NCBI GenBank assembly: GCA_020635115.1
Contig: JACKAK010000003.1
Span: forward strand, 372,001-436,000
From: Halobacteriovoraceae bacterium
GTDB lineage: Bacteria > Bdellovibrionota > Bacteriovoracia > Bacteriovoracales > Bacteriovoracaceae
Length of the DNA stretch: 64,000 nt
Reading direction: 5' to 3'
The notes under the pieces are model-generated. The model had not been told where the DNA came from and ran no database searches. It worked only from the letters and a program-made list of their open reading frames with translations. Shown piece by piece: positions 38,084-47,063 of this stretch (within the stretch, counting starts at the first letter, position 1; the number at the start of each line of letters is the position of its first letter). A program made the translations under genes and the position numbers.

Positions 38084-41000
38084 CTAGAGTAAGTCTCCAA
38101 CACATGAATTATAGCTTTGTGTGACTTCTCTCCAACTACTCCCCTGGAGCTCATACTGAAACAAATAATCGCTGTAAGTTGAGCTTTTATGAACGTTCAT
38201 ACGAATCATCGCCCGTCTACCATTTGGAGAAAAATGAAACTTTCCATAATTACCAACTGTATTACCATCAAAACTTTGAGCTAAAACAAAATTTCCGTTT
38301 GAATCTTTTTTGTAAATAATGTTTCTCTGAACATTTCCGATAGTGTCGTTGACATCAACCACTCCAAGTGTCAAAGCAGCAAATAAATAGGTTCCAGATG
38401 GGTCAATTCCAACAAAATTTCCAAAATAATCTCCAGAAGAATATTGATCAGCATAGGGATGTTCAATATATTGAGATCGATTCCAATTTGCTGAAGTTGA
38501 ACTAGAAAAATCAAATGTAAATAAAGCTCCTGTTTCATAAATTTGAATTCCCTTAACCTCATCGAAATATATTTGACTTCCTAAATATCCCATCCCAGGG
38601 CTACCAACAACTAAAGTATCTCCAGAACTATCAAAATCAACAGAGCGACCAAAATCATATGTATAGACATAATTTAATTGTTCAGGAGGGGTTTTATTGT
38701 ATTTTAATTTGTAATTTGAACCATCATACTCATAAACATATAATCTACAAGTAGAACAGTTTAGTCCTCCTTCTCTTTGCATCCCTACTGCTAGTCTGGA
38801 ACCATTTTGATTCAAAGAGATTGAGTTACCATAACCAGATGCACTATTATTTGTATCGATTTGTGCCAATTGTTTATCAGTTTTTCTATCTAGCTTATCT
38901 ACTAAAAACCAACCATCTCCATCATCCCTAAATACATATACAAGACCTAAATCAGAACTATCATTTGATTCTGAATATTTTGGTAGAGAGATTGCAATGA
39001 CATTGCCATCTGAAGAGATATCAAATTCTGTATTTCTGGCCCGATCAGGCATAACAGCAGAAGTTTGATTGATTCGTAAATAATTCTGGAATTGAAATAG
39101 ATTGTTCTCATCTTTTCTAAAAACAGAGTAAATCGCCTTGTTGTCTATCTCATTGAGTGCCAGAAGAGTTTGTCCATTTGCCGAGACTTCAACTGGTCTA
39201 GGAACTTTTCCATTTAAACCTAACGTAGAAAAGTTAAAACACTCTAAACCCGTATTTGAGAGATAATTAAACTTATATCCATTGGTCGTTGCTAAATTGT
39301 CATTACCGACTACAAAATATCCCGCAGGATCTTCACTAACATAAGAATATCCCACACCATTTCCACCTCCGTTTTCATCTGGAGTATAAGAAATGTCTAA
39401 TTTATAGGAAGAATATGCTCCAACAAATGGAATCACCGCTATTTTTAGAGATTCAAAAGCAACAACATCATAGGAGTAATTTATCTCTTGGCCTCGATCA
39501 TTCTCATTTGAAACAAATTCAGATCCGTGTTTGAAATATATATAGAGATCACCACTATTAATTAACACATTATTGGTTTGTAAATTACTTATACTGATAT
39601 TGATTGTTCCACTTTTTTGAGGTGTGAATTCTAGGACATCTTTTATATCATCTCCAAACCCTGTCGAACCTTGTATAGAAACTTGTTGGGGTGAATTTCC
39701 ATTATCAAGAAGATTAGATAGAGACTGGCCAATTCCAATGTCATTATTTATATCTCCCCCTAATACTTCTTGTCCATTTACACGATCAACTTCTTTTGTG
39801 AGATTTGAAATAGAAACAATTTCTATATCTAACTCGTAATCGACTAGATTTGTTACTAAATGATCATATGATCTTACATATATAAATGAAGTTGTACCTG
39901 ATGAAAAAACATTATCAACAGTATGGATATTTGAATCACTCACTTCAAGATTGCTTCCCCACGATCCATCTGGACTAATAAATCCAAATTGAACCCCTAG
40001 ATCAGTTGACGATTCATCTATTTTTTTAAATTTTGTGATAACTTTCCATAGTCCAGTACTATTAGTAGGAAGGTTGATCTTGAAAGCATCTTTGTCATCG
40101 TCTCCATTGAATTCAAGTTTACCTATAATTTTTAAATTAGAATTTTGTTCATCCAGAGTTAGACTGAAGGCCGCACCAAGAGATGGAAAGTCATTGGATG
40201 ACAAATTCATTTCTGAGAGAATACCATCGACCGGACTGGGATCAGGAATTCCACCTTGATCTACCCTAAATTTAATATTTAGAGAATAACTTGTGTAAGA
40301 TGAACTTGTATGAGGTATAACACCAATTAGATACGTAGTATTTTGCCCCATTGATATATTATTCACGTTCTCGCTTGATTGTCCTGTACGTTTAGATTCA
40401 GCAATTTTTAAAGTTCCAGCTGGATAATCTAATAGCACAAGGTTGATATCTGAAGATAGGTTACTTAACGATATGTCAATGATTCCGGATTTATGAGGAG
40501 AACTGATTTTGTAGTAGTCATAACTGTCATTTCCATATCCAACTGAACCAGTAATCGTAATATTTGAACCTGTTTCAATCAATGTTACTGTATCAGCATT
40601 ACTTACACTATTGCCAGCATCGACAAAGTTAACTCCACCATTTATCTTATCTTCAATTCCTAAACTTTGATCAGGTGACTTAGATGAATTTGTTATATCT
40701 TCACAATCTAAATTATCACCACTAATTTTTTTATTAGCAGGGCATTCTGTTACAAAACATGTTTGCCAAGAACTCCACATCCTATTAGGTAAACAATATC
40801 TAGATTGTTCACCAGAAATAGCGTTAAGGGAAGAGGGGCTACAAGCATTTTTTTCTATTTGAGTTAATTTGCATTCGAAATTTCCTGTATCGTCATTATC
40901 AACATCAACCACTGCTGCACTTCCATCGATGACAGAAATGTCTGGAACATAAAACTCCCCAACTATAATATCGATGATTTCATAACTTTTCTTTCCATTT

Positions 41001-42526
41001 ACTATTTCTCTTTCAAGTCTTGATTTATATTCAGGGAAATCTTTCAAACTTTTTGCCGGTTCAAATGTGTTCAAATTGATTCGATGAATTGTATTGAATT
41101 TATTTGCAATAAAACTTTGAATAGCGCTTTTGTTTTCAAAAACTTTAACTTTTCTATATTCTTGCAATACGAGAGGGGCCGGAAATGTCGAAATTGTTAT
41201 CATAAACTGGTTGGCCAACATTTCCAAATCATCTTTGGCCATTAAAGGTATTTCATAATCGATATGAAACCTATTGATCCCCTCTATAATATCTCGCTTT
41301 GGATCATTGACAATATTCCCAGGAGTATTTTGTTCAATATAAGGATTTATACATTCTCCATACTGTGTGAGAAATTCATTTGAATTATCACAAAACTCGA
41401 GCCTACACTCTGAATATGAATTAGTAAATTTACCATTGTAATCACATATTGGATAATTATATCCCCAGGCCCCATTTAAACTTCCAAACTCTGGACACCT
41501 TACTTTTTCAATTTCACTACAATCAGAGTTAGAGACAAAAGTATCTCTGATCCAAGACCTCATTCCTTTTTCAGTTGGTAGTGCATTAATATAGAAATAT
41601 TTCATTCGATTCTCTGCATCAACACTTGGTAACCTATTGTGATATTCGATAAAAATATATTTAAGATCTCCTACAACAAAAGAATAGAAATCCTCTCGAA
41701 AATTTGTGGCCGTAAATGTTTTTAAATTTAGTTCTGATTGCTGATAGATTTTAAGTGCATAATAATTATAGGTACTTTCTGAAATAAATGCTTGAATTCC
41801 AAAATCATATGCAGAAGCAATTAGTATATCTTTTTGTATTTGAAATGCATCCAAATGAGTTTGATTATTTTCACATGTTGTATAATCGTAGAGATCATCA
41901 CAATTTTCAACCCAATTATATGCACTAAACATATTGAAGTCGTTACTTTCTGGTAAAATTTGAAAATTGAGAGTGTATTGCCCATACCCATCCTCACAGT
42001 ATGAAACAGGTGTTCGGTAATCCATGTCCTGAGTATGATTTTTCGGTAAATAAACACATGAGATCTGTCCATTAAAAAGTTCTTGATATAAACAATGATC
42101 AGCTTGTGGAATAGCAACTCCTCCGGTACCAATAATTACTCTCGTATTTATAACCTCAATTTCTTCTGGCTGAGATTCAATCCATTGCTCACAATTTTGT
42201 CCTTGAGTCGGAGCGACTAGGAAATTTATGTTTCTAGCGTTGATATACCCTAACTCGGTGAGATAGTAATTTAGATCATGTTGACCAGTTAAATAATCAT
42301 TCTTCTGATATGGATTGTTAAAAATATCCCATTCAACGTATGTATAACCATCTTCACCTGGTTTTAAAATTGTATCTTCATTCTTTATTGATTTGATTTT
42401 TTTTACGGTATCACTTTCTTTTGGAATACAAGAAAATAAAAATAAGAAAGCAAGTATGTTTAAACAAGCGATGCTCTTATTAATAAGCTTAGTAAATTGA
42501 ATGCGTATCCCTATTAATTTAATCAC
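38084..42526 (-). CDS. Giant mosaic lipoprotein C (1480 aa) with FG-GAP-like propeller
   Basis: GTG start in the conserved leader; lipobox LFSC (Cys33). The N-region (about 65-385) is homologous to A and B (CEQWIESQPEEIEV, DHCLYQELFNGQISCVYL, YNYYALKIYQQSELNLKTFT, SDCSEIEKVRCPEFG). A helical middle segment (about 400-540) is shared with A (LKDFPEYKSRLEREIVNG against DDFAAIKSQLESLIVEG). One short cysteine module follows, then PPC-type domains (about 640-1040: GSVGYGNDSYDYYKI, GKLEFNGDDDKDAFKI, GSTGFGDDIKDVLEF). The C-terminal 400 residues contain FG-GAP-like repeats (GNSISLNQNGSRLAVGM, GRSVDFDSSGDTLVVGSP, GNFVGIDPSGTYLFAAL), the repeat type of integrin propellers. A binding or adhesion role is inference. 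Confidence 0.85.
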   Translation of the reverse strand: MIKLIGIRIQFTKLINKSIACLNILAFLFLFSCIPKESDTVKKIKSIKNEDTILKPGEDGYTYVEWDIFNNPYQKNDYLTGQHDLNYYLTELGYINARNINFLVAPTQGQNCEQWIESQPEEIEVINTRVIIGTGGVAIPQADHCLYQELFNGQISCVYLPKNHTQDMDYRTPVSYCEDGYGQYTLNFQILPESNDFNMFSAYNWVENCDDLYDYTTCENNQTHLDAFQIQKDILIASAYDFGIQAFISESTYNYYALKIYQQSELNLKTFTATNFREDFYSFVVGDLKYIFIEYHNRLPSVDAENRMKYFYINALPTEKGMRSWIRDTFVSNSDCSEIEKVRCPEFGSLNGAWGYNYPICDYNGKFTNSYSECRLEFCDNSNEFLTQYGECINPYIEQNTPGNIVNDPKRDIIEGINRFHIDYEIPLMAKDDLEMLANQFMITISTFPAPLVLQEYRKVKVFENKSAIQSFIANKFNTIHRINLNTFEPAKSLKDFPEYKSRLEREIVNGKKSYEIIDIIVGEFYVPDISVIDGSAAVVDVDNDDTGNFECKLTQIEKNACSPSSLNAISGEQSRYCLPNRMWSSWQTCFVTECPANKKISGDNLDCEDITNSSKSPDQSLGIEDKINGGVNFVDAGNSVSNADTVTLIETGSNITITGSVGYGNDSYDYYKISSPHKSGIIDISLSNLSSDINLVLLDYPAGTLKIAESKRTGQSSENVNNISMGQNTTYLIGVIPHTSSSYTSYSLNIKFRVDQGGIPDPSPVDGILSEMNLSSNDFPSLGAAFSLTLDEQNSNLKIIGKLEFNGDDDKDAFKINLPTNSTGLWKVITKFKKIDESSTDLGVQFGFISPDGSWGSNLEVSDSNIHTVDNVFSSGTTSFIYVRSYDHLVTNLVDYELDIEIVSISNLTKEVDRVNGQEVLGGDINNDIGIGQSLSNLLDNGNSPQQVSIQGSTGFGDDIKDVLEFTPQKSGTINISISNLQTNNVLINSGDLYIYFKHGSEFVSNENDRGQEINYSYDVVAFESLKIAVIPFVGAYSSYKLDISYTPDENGGGNGVGYSYVSEDPAGYFVVGNDNLATTNGYKFNYLSNTGLECFNFSTLGLNGKVPRPVEVSANGQTLLALNEIDNKAIYSVFRKDENNLFQFQNYLRINQTSAVMPDRARNTEFDISSDGNVIAISLPKYSESNDSSDLGLVYVFRDDGDGWFLVDKLDRKTDKQLAQIDTNNSASGYGNSISLNQNGSRLAVGMQREGGLNCSTCRLYVYEYDGSNYKLKYNKTPPEQLNYVYTYDFGRSVDFDSSGDTLVVGSPGMGYLGSQIYFDEVKGIQIYETGALFTFDFSSSTSANWNRSQYIEHPYADQYSSGDYFGNFVGIDPSGTYLFAALTLGVVDVNDTIGNVQRNIIYKKDSNGNFVLAQSFDGNTVGNYGKFHFSPNGRRAMIRMNVHKSSTYSDYLFQYELQGSSWREVTQSYNSCVGDLL

Positions 42527-42593
42527 TTATCCCTCATCGGCCAAAACACCAATTCCCCTTAAAATATTGTATTTCAACATGAGGTGATTTCAA
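42527..42593 (-). promoter_or_regulatory. Promoter and conserved leader of lipoprotein C
   Basis: TTGAAA (42588-42593), 16 bp, TACAAT (42566-42571), then 40 bp to the GTG, the same distance as in genes A and B. The leader is more diverged but keeps GGTGTTTTGGCCGATGAGGG before ATAAGTG. Confidence 0.7.
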
Positions 42594-42751
42594 AAAATCT
42601 GTCTTAAAAGTTATACTCAGAATGTATTTTTAAACAGTTAAAAATATCTGTTTGATATCTATATGACAATAATTTGTGCCACTATTTTAATAAAATTATC
42701 TAACTATCTGTAAATATGAAGTTTGAAAAACATTTTTCTTTTGAGCATTGA

Positions 42752-43417
42752 TTAACTTCCACCAACTTTAAGCTTTTTCCCATCGAAAAAACAAACACTT
42801 TGTCCCAAAAAAATTGTTCTTAGATCATCAACAATAATCCCATTTCCATCGGGACAAGCAAATAAAGGTCGTTTCGAAGTGCGAGAATATTCTCGCAAAG
42901 CGAGATCATATCGCTTTGAATTTTTATAATGTGGGAAAAAATCAAAATCAACAAACCCTAAAGCTTTTAAGTTTCTAATATTCATTTCATTTTCATCTCT
43001 ATCGAAATCCGGAAATCCTGCAGTACCAATTGACTGGGTCATAAGAATTGCTCCAGCAGAAAGCCCCGTAAGTATTCCTCCATTATTCACAAATTCCTTA
43101 AGTTTTTTTAGTAATCCATTTTTTCTTAAATAATAAAGAAAATAAAACGTATTTCCTCCTGAAAGATGTATAATATTTGAATTAAAAACCTCATGTTCAA
43201 GCACTGGATCGATAGGATTATCTATTGGGAAATAGAGAAAACGATTTAAGTTAAAGCCAAGAAAAGAATTTACAAAATCATGATAATCTTCATAGCAATC
43301 ATGAGAACAAGAAGGAATAAATGTGATGAGTGGAGAAGTCGAATTTGTCATTCCTACAAGATAAGAATGAAGTTCGAAATTATTTTCATCTTCTCCTGAG
43401 TAAAAAACAAGTTTCAA
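42752..43417 (-). CDS. S51 family peptidase (peptidase E / cyanophycinase-like)
   Basis: The 221-residue cytoplasmic protein has the S51 nucleophile motif GLSAGAILM (Ser120) after NGGILTG, the upstream IIHLSGGNTFYFLYYL, and a C-terminal PDGNGIIVDD. These are the conserved blocks of peptidase E (Asp-X dipeptidase) and cyanophycinase, which use a Ser-His catalytic pair in a class-I-glutamine-amidotransferase-like fold. There is no signal peptide. Its start overlaps the stop of the SelO-like gene by 4 bp (ATGA), so the two are translated as a unit. Substrate unknown. Confidence 0.85.
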   Translation of the reverse strand: MKLVFYSGEDENNFELHSYLVGMTNSTSPLITFIPSCSHDCYEDYHDFVNSFLGFNLNRFLYFPIDNPIDPVLEHEVFNSNIIHLSGGNTFYFLYYLRKNGLLKKLKEFVNNGGILTGLSAGAILMTQSIGTAGFPDFDRDENEMNIRNLKALGFVDFDFFPHYKNSKRYDLALREYSRTSKRPLFACPDGNGIIVDDLRTIFLGQSVCFFDGKKLKVGGS

Positions 43418-45237
43418 ATTCCCTCTCTATAATTTTTAACTATGGAAAATAATTTTTGAATCAATTTTGCATGTGATACATTTTTGTGGGATCCCTTTGT
43501 TTTTTTCACGACAGGTCTTAGGTCCTGATATTCTACAAATTCGGTAAGGATTTCATAAATTTGTTTATAACTCAACTTGGGTTTATGGTTAAATACTTTA
43601 TTAACCACAGTGGTAATTGAATCTCCCGTAACTCGGTCATATCTATTGATAATACTAGATCTCATAGATACTTCTAACATACAATTTTTGAACCCATTTT
43701 CGCTTTTGGATACGGACTGAATAAGTTGTTTATAATATTTCTGAAACTCGGATATTTTCTTTCTTCTATAAGTTGAGAGGTTCAAATCATCTTTAATAGC
43801 ATAACTTGATCTCATAATTTCAACGAATTCAGAAGCTTTTAAGTCTTCATCTCGGGCCAGATAAATTTGGGGTAAATCTCTTAGAAGATCTCGCATACAA
43901 AATATTGCATTACTCATAATCCCATCAGGTACATTCTCTAAACCAGTCTTGCTTTTAGCTCGTTCAAAATATGAAAATACTTTTCGAAATTTAATAATTT
44001 TATAGTGTTCATTTTTGATTAAAAACTTAATTTGTTCTTCATTGAAACCAATTTTCTTTAAAATATTTATATTTTTGCATTCTTCAAATTTTTGATTAAA
44101 TGACTTCACGGCCCAATGCTTAACAAAATTTTTAATATTTCTTTTTTTCTCTTTAACTAAGTAATCATAAATTTGAGCAAATGTTTTAATTGTATATTGA
44201 AGCTTCTCTTTTTGTTCAGTTATCGATGTGGAAAAGCGTTGAATATCATCGTAGCGATAGTCGTGATGAAACAATCCAAACTGCCTCACTGATCCATAAT
44301 CAATGATTCCTCCATCCATCAAGATATTGTCTCCATCCCAATCCAACCAGCAAAATATATACTCGTCTTCAAATTTTGCGGCCAAACTAGAAAAAATATA
44401 GACCATTTTTTCTAAAAAGTATTCATATCTTTCTTTCTTCTTCGTTGGAACATCTAACCACAAGTTAGCTTTTTCTTGAAAATCAATATAGTATTCAACT
44501 ATTTTTTTTAAATTTTGCAAATCATTAACTTTTAAATATCTAAAAATATGCGAAGGCCGCAACAAATTTTCATGTGCTCTAATATTGACTGAATAGCCTT
44601 TTTCGAATTCAATAATGCCTAAGACTCTTTCTGTTTGTAATTGATTTCTGTTAAAGACTTCACTGAAAAACAATGATGCCAAACCTTCTTCTGTTTCAGC
44701 ATACCCGCAACCGTATGAAATTGTAGGATCTCCACTTTGAAAATATTTTCCATAAATATGTGTTGCTGGACTTAATTTCGTTCCACCAGTCCCACAGCTT
44801 GATACGTCCCAAATTCTACCCTTATTCGCGATTTGCCCATTCCAAATACTTCGTCCATCTCCAGATGTTTTTCCCATTTTACTTGGATGTTGAAGTTGCA
44901 AATATCTCGTGGCCATGTACTTATTCTTTTTTATATCCTCTGGTATGAATGAAATATTATTTTCTATGTCATACTCGTTAATGATAATCAGAGCAAACGT
45001 ATCTAAAATTTTCTTTTCTAATTGAATAGTAAGCACATCAGGATGCTCATTTGGAATCAAACCCATTTCTTTAGCTAGTTTGAAGTTAAAAAAATGAACT
45101 TTTCCACCATGTCTGGTTCTTACATTGTACATAACACAACTTTCCGGTACACTTTTTTGCAAGGGATGAGTGCCATCGAGATTGTCAAACTTACTGTATG
45201 AAAATTGTGTCTTCTCTTTAAGAGTTGATTTGTTCAT
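43414..45237 (-). CDS. Distant SelO/YdiU-like pseudokinase (putative protein AMPylase)
   Basis: The 607-residue cytoplasmic protein shows the SelO (UPF0061) order of motifs in diverged form. An N-terminal HPLQKSVPESCVMYNVRTRHGG is followed by SGDGRSIWNGQIANKGRIWDVSSCGTGGTKLSP (like the SelO GDGRA...LKGxGxTPxSR loop). Then come LRPSHIFRYLKVNDLQNL and LDWDGDNILMDGGIIDYGSV, which resembles NTDNMSILGxTIDYGP with its metal-binding Asn and Asp. SelO proteins transfer AMP to protein hydroxyls under oxidative stress. The lysine of the LKG motif is not in its usual place here (serine), so activity is uncertain. It forms an operon with the S51 peptidase. Confidence 0.6.
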   Translation of the reverse strand: MNKSTLKEKTQFSYSKFDNLDGTHPLQKSVPESCVMYNVRTRHGGKVHFFNFKLAKEMGLIPNEHPDVLTIQLEKKILDTFALIIINEYDIENNISFIPEDIKKNKYMATRYLQLQHPSKMGKTSGDGRSIWNGQIANKGRIWDVSSCGTGGTKLSPATHIYGKYFQSGDPTISYGCGYAETEEGLASLFFSEVFNRNQLQTERVLGIIEFEKGYSVNIRAHENLLRPSHIFRYLKVNDLQNLKKIVEYYIDFQEKANLWLDVPTKKKERYEYFLEKMVYIFSSLAAKFEDEYIFCWLDWDGDNILMDGGIIDYGSVRQFGLFHHDYRYDDIQRFSTSITEQKEKLQYTIKTFAQIYDYLVKEKKRNIKNFVKHWAVKSFNQKFEECKNINILKKIGFNEEQIKFLIKNEHYKIIKFRKVFSYFERAKSKTGLENVPDGIMSNAIFCMRDLLRDLPQIYLARDEDLKASEFVEIMRSSYAIKDDLNLSTYRRKKISEFQKYYKQLIQSVSKSENGFKNCMLEVSMRSSIINRYDRVTGDSITTVVNKVFNHKPKLSYKQIYEILTEFVEYQDLRPVVKKTKGSHKNVSHAKLIQKLFSIVKNYREGI

Positions 45238-45336
45238 AAAAACTTATTCGGAGTGAATCTGTATAAATTCAATTTCTTATAAATTCTGTTAAATTCGGAA
45301 AAAAATTCCTAAAGAAAGCTAACATCTGATGACTAA

Positions 45337-45363
45337 TGAGAATCATTCATTCTATGCTAATAT
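45337..45363 (+). promoter_or_regulatory. Fur-box-like site and -10 box before the di-haem cytochrome
   Basis: TGAGAATCATT (45337-45347) matches the left half and centre of the Fur 7-1-7 box; the right half is only partly conserved. TAATAT (45358-45363) follows as a possible -10 box, 24 bp before the ATG. The site lies between the cytochrome and the divergent SelO-like gene and could serve either. Confidence 0.35.
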
Positions 45364-45386
45364 AGACCCCAAAACAAGGATGTTTT

Positions 45387-47063
45387 ATGTATTTCATTGC
45401 TTTATTAAGCATCTTACTGCTACCTCTCTATGCCTATGAACCATTAAAAGCAAATTGGAATCGAGATATAAAAATAGAAAAGGGACTAAATCGTTCAAAC
45501 ATTTTCAACTTAAATACTGAAGACTTTGAGGAGTATAAATATCAGGGACAAATTCATGCTTCACAATATCCTGTTGAAGTAAGCGGTCTTTTCATTCCCT
45601 ATTATCCCTTTAATAATTTTTTTGAAAAAGACCATAGAAATCCAATAACTGAAAAATTAAAAGAAGCAGGAATAAAAGGTCTTCCCTTTTCAAGCATGGA
45701 TGAAATGTTTAAATGGTTAGGACTCAACACTTACAACTCTAAATTTGAAAAGGGAATTTATAAAATTCCAAATCCTAATGAAAAATTAAATTTAAGAATG
45801 GGAGCAGGAATCGTCAGTACAAAATGGGGAGAGGGGTTAACTTTTAGCTGTACGACTTGTCATTCTATGAAAATGTTTGGAAAAACTGTTTTCGGACTCA
45901 CAAATAAAGTCGTCAGGGCCAATGAATTTTTTGAACTGGCAAAAAAAGGGCTTCCCTTTATAAATTCACATTTATTTCAATATGTAACAGAGGCAACTGA
46001 ACAAGAGAGATTATTATTTAAAAGATCTAAACAAAATATCAGATCTGTTGGGGTCAAAAAACCTCAGGTATTGGGGTTAGACACTTCATTGGCACAAGTT
46101 GGTCTTAGTCTCATGAGAAGATCAACAGATTCAGAAGCTTCAAAAAGTAAATTTTATGAAATGTTTCCAAGGCCAAATGCGCTTAATAAATTTGTTGTAG
46201 ACTCAAAGCCTGCAGTTTGGTGGAATTTGAAATATAAAACCAGATGGCTTTCAGACGGCTCTATTGTACAAGGAAATCCAATTTTTACCAATATTTTGTG
46301 GAATGAGATTGGAAGAGGAACAAACCTCAATGAACTAGAGATTTGGATGAAAAACAATCGTAAGAAAATTGATGAACTTACGGTTGCTGCATTTTCAGCA
46401 TCTCCTCCACACTGGACTGATTTTTTTCCTGCTGATTCTATTGATCTTCCTATGGCGATGAGTGGAGAGAAATTATATCTTAAACACTGTAAAGAGTGTC
46501 ATGGTGAATATCAGAAAAATTGGTCTCTTCCAGATAGCACTGAATTTAACTCTAGCGAAATTTTAAAGACATACAAAGTCATTTATCCAGAACAAACACC
46601 AGTAAAAGACATGGGTACTGATCCAAATAGATATATAGGCATGAAATATTTTGCAAATGAACTTAATAATCTCAAAATAAGTAAGTGGATGAATACAAAA
46701 ATTGAAATTCAAAAGGGTTATGTTCCACCTCCTCTCGATGGGATTTGGGCCAGATATCCTTATTTACATAACAATTCTATCCCTTCTTTATGTGCACTTC
46801 TGACAAGAGTTGAAGATCGTCCTCAATCCTTTTATCAAGGGCCGGCCAACAATCCAAATACTGATTTCGATTCAAAATGTGTTGGATATCCCCTTGGAAA
46901 AGCAATCCCAAAGTCATGGAAAAAGAAAAATGCTTTTTATGACACTTCTAAACCTGGCCTAAGAAATATTGGACATACAAAAGCATTCATTAATGAAGAT
47001 GGAAGCGAAAAACTTTCATCTCAAGAAAAAATGGAAATCATTGAATTTCTCAAAACACTTTAA
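45387..47063 (+). CDS. Exported di-haem cytochrome c (RoxA/peroxidase-like)
   Basis: The 558-residue protein has a signal peptide (FIALLSILLLPLYA) and two haem c motifs: CTTCH (Cys155-His159) and CKECH (Cys368-His372). The segment PPPLDGIWARYPYLHNNSIPSLCALL is characteristic of the di-haem RoxA/cytochrome c peroxidase superfamily (PYLHNGSVPTL). These periplasmic proteins reduce peroxides or oxidise substrates with electrons from small cytochromes. I cannot assign the substrate. AAGGA precedes the ATG. It converges with pepN, their stop codons interlocking over 4 bp. Confidence 0.88.
   Translation: MYFIALLSILLLPLYAYEPLKANWNRDIKIEKGLNRSNIFNLNTEDFEEYKYQGQIHASQYPVEVSGLFIPYYPFNNFFEKDHRNPITEKLKEAGIKGLPFSSMDEMFKWLGLNTYNSKFEKGIYKIPNPNEKLNLRMGAGIVSTKWGEGLTFSCTTCHSMKMFGKTVFGLTNKVVRANEFFELAKKGLPFINSHLFQYVTEATEQERLLFKRSKQNIRSVGVKKPQVLGLDTSLAQVGLSLMRRSTDSEASKSKFYEMFPRPNALNKFVVDSKPAVWWNLKYKTRWLSDGSIVQGNPIFTNILWNEIGRGTNLNELEIWMKNNRKKIDELTVAAFSASPPHWTDFFPADSIDLPMAMSGEKLYLKHCKECHGEYQKNWSLPDSTEFNSSEILKTYKVIYPEQTPVKDMGTDPNRYIGMKYFANELNNLKISKWMNTKIEIQKGYVPPPLDGIWARYPYLHNNSIPSLCALLTRVEDRPQSFYQGPANNPNTDFDSKCVGYPLGKAIPKSWKKKNAFYDTSKPGLRNIGHTKAFINEDGSEKLSSQEKMEIIEFLKTL

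Noticed and set aside
45387..47063. Cytochrome as a bona fide cytochrome c peroxidase (MauG/CcpA)
   Set aside because: The two haem motifs and PYLHN segment fit the wider superfamily, but spacing and length do not allow a specific peroxidase call.
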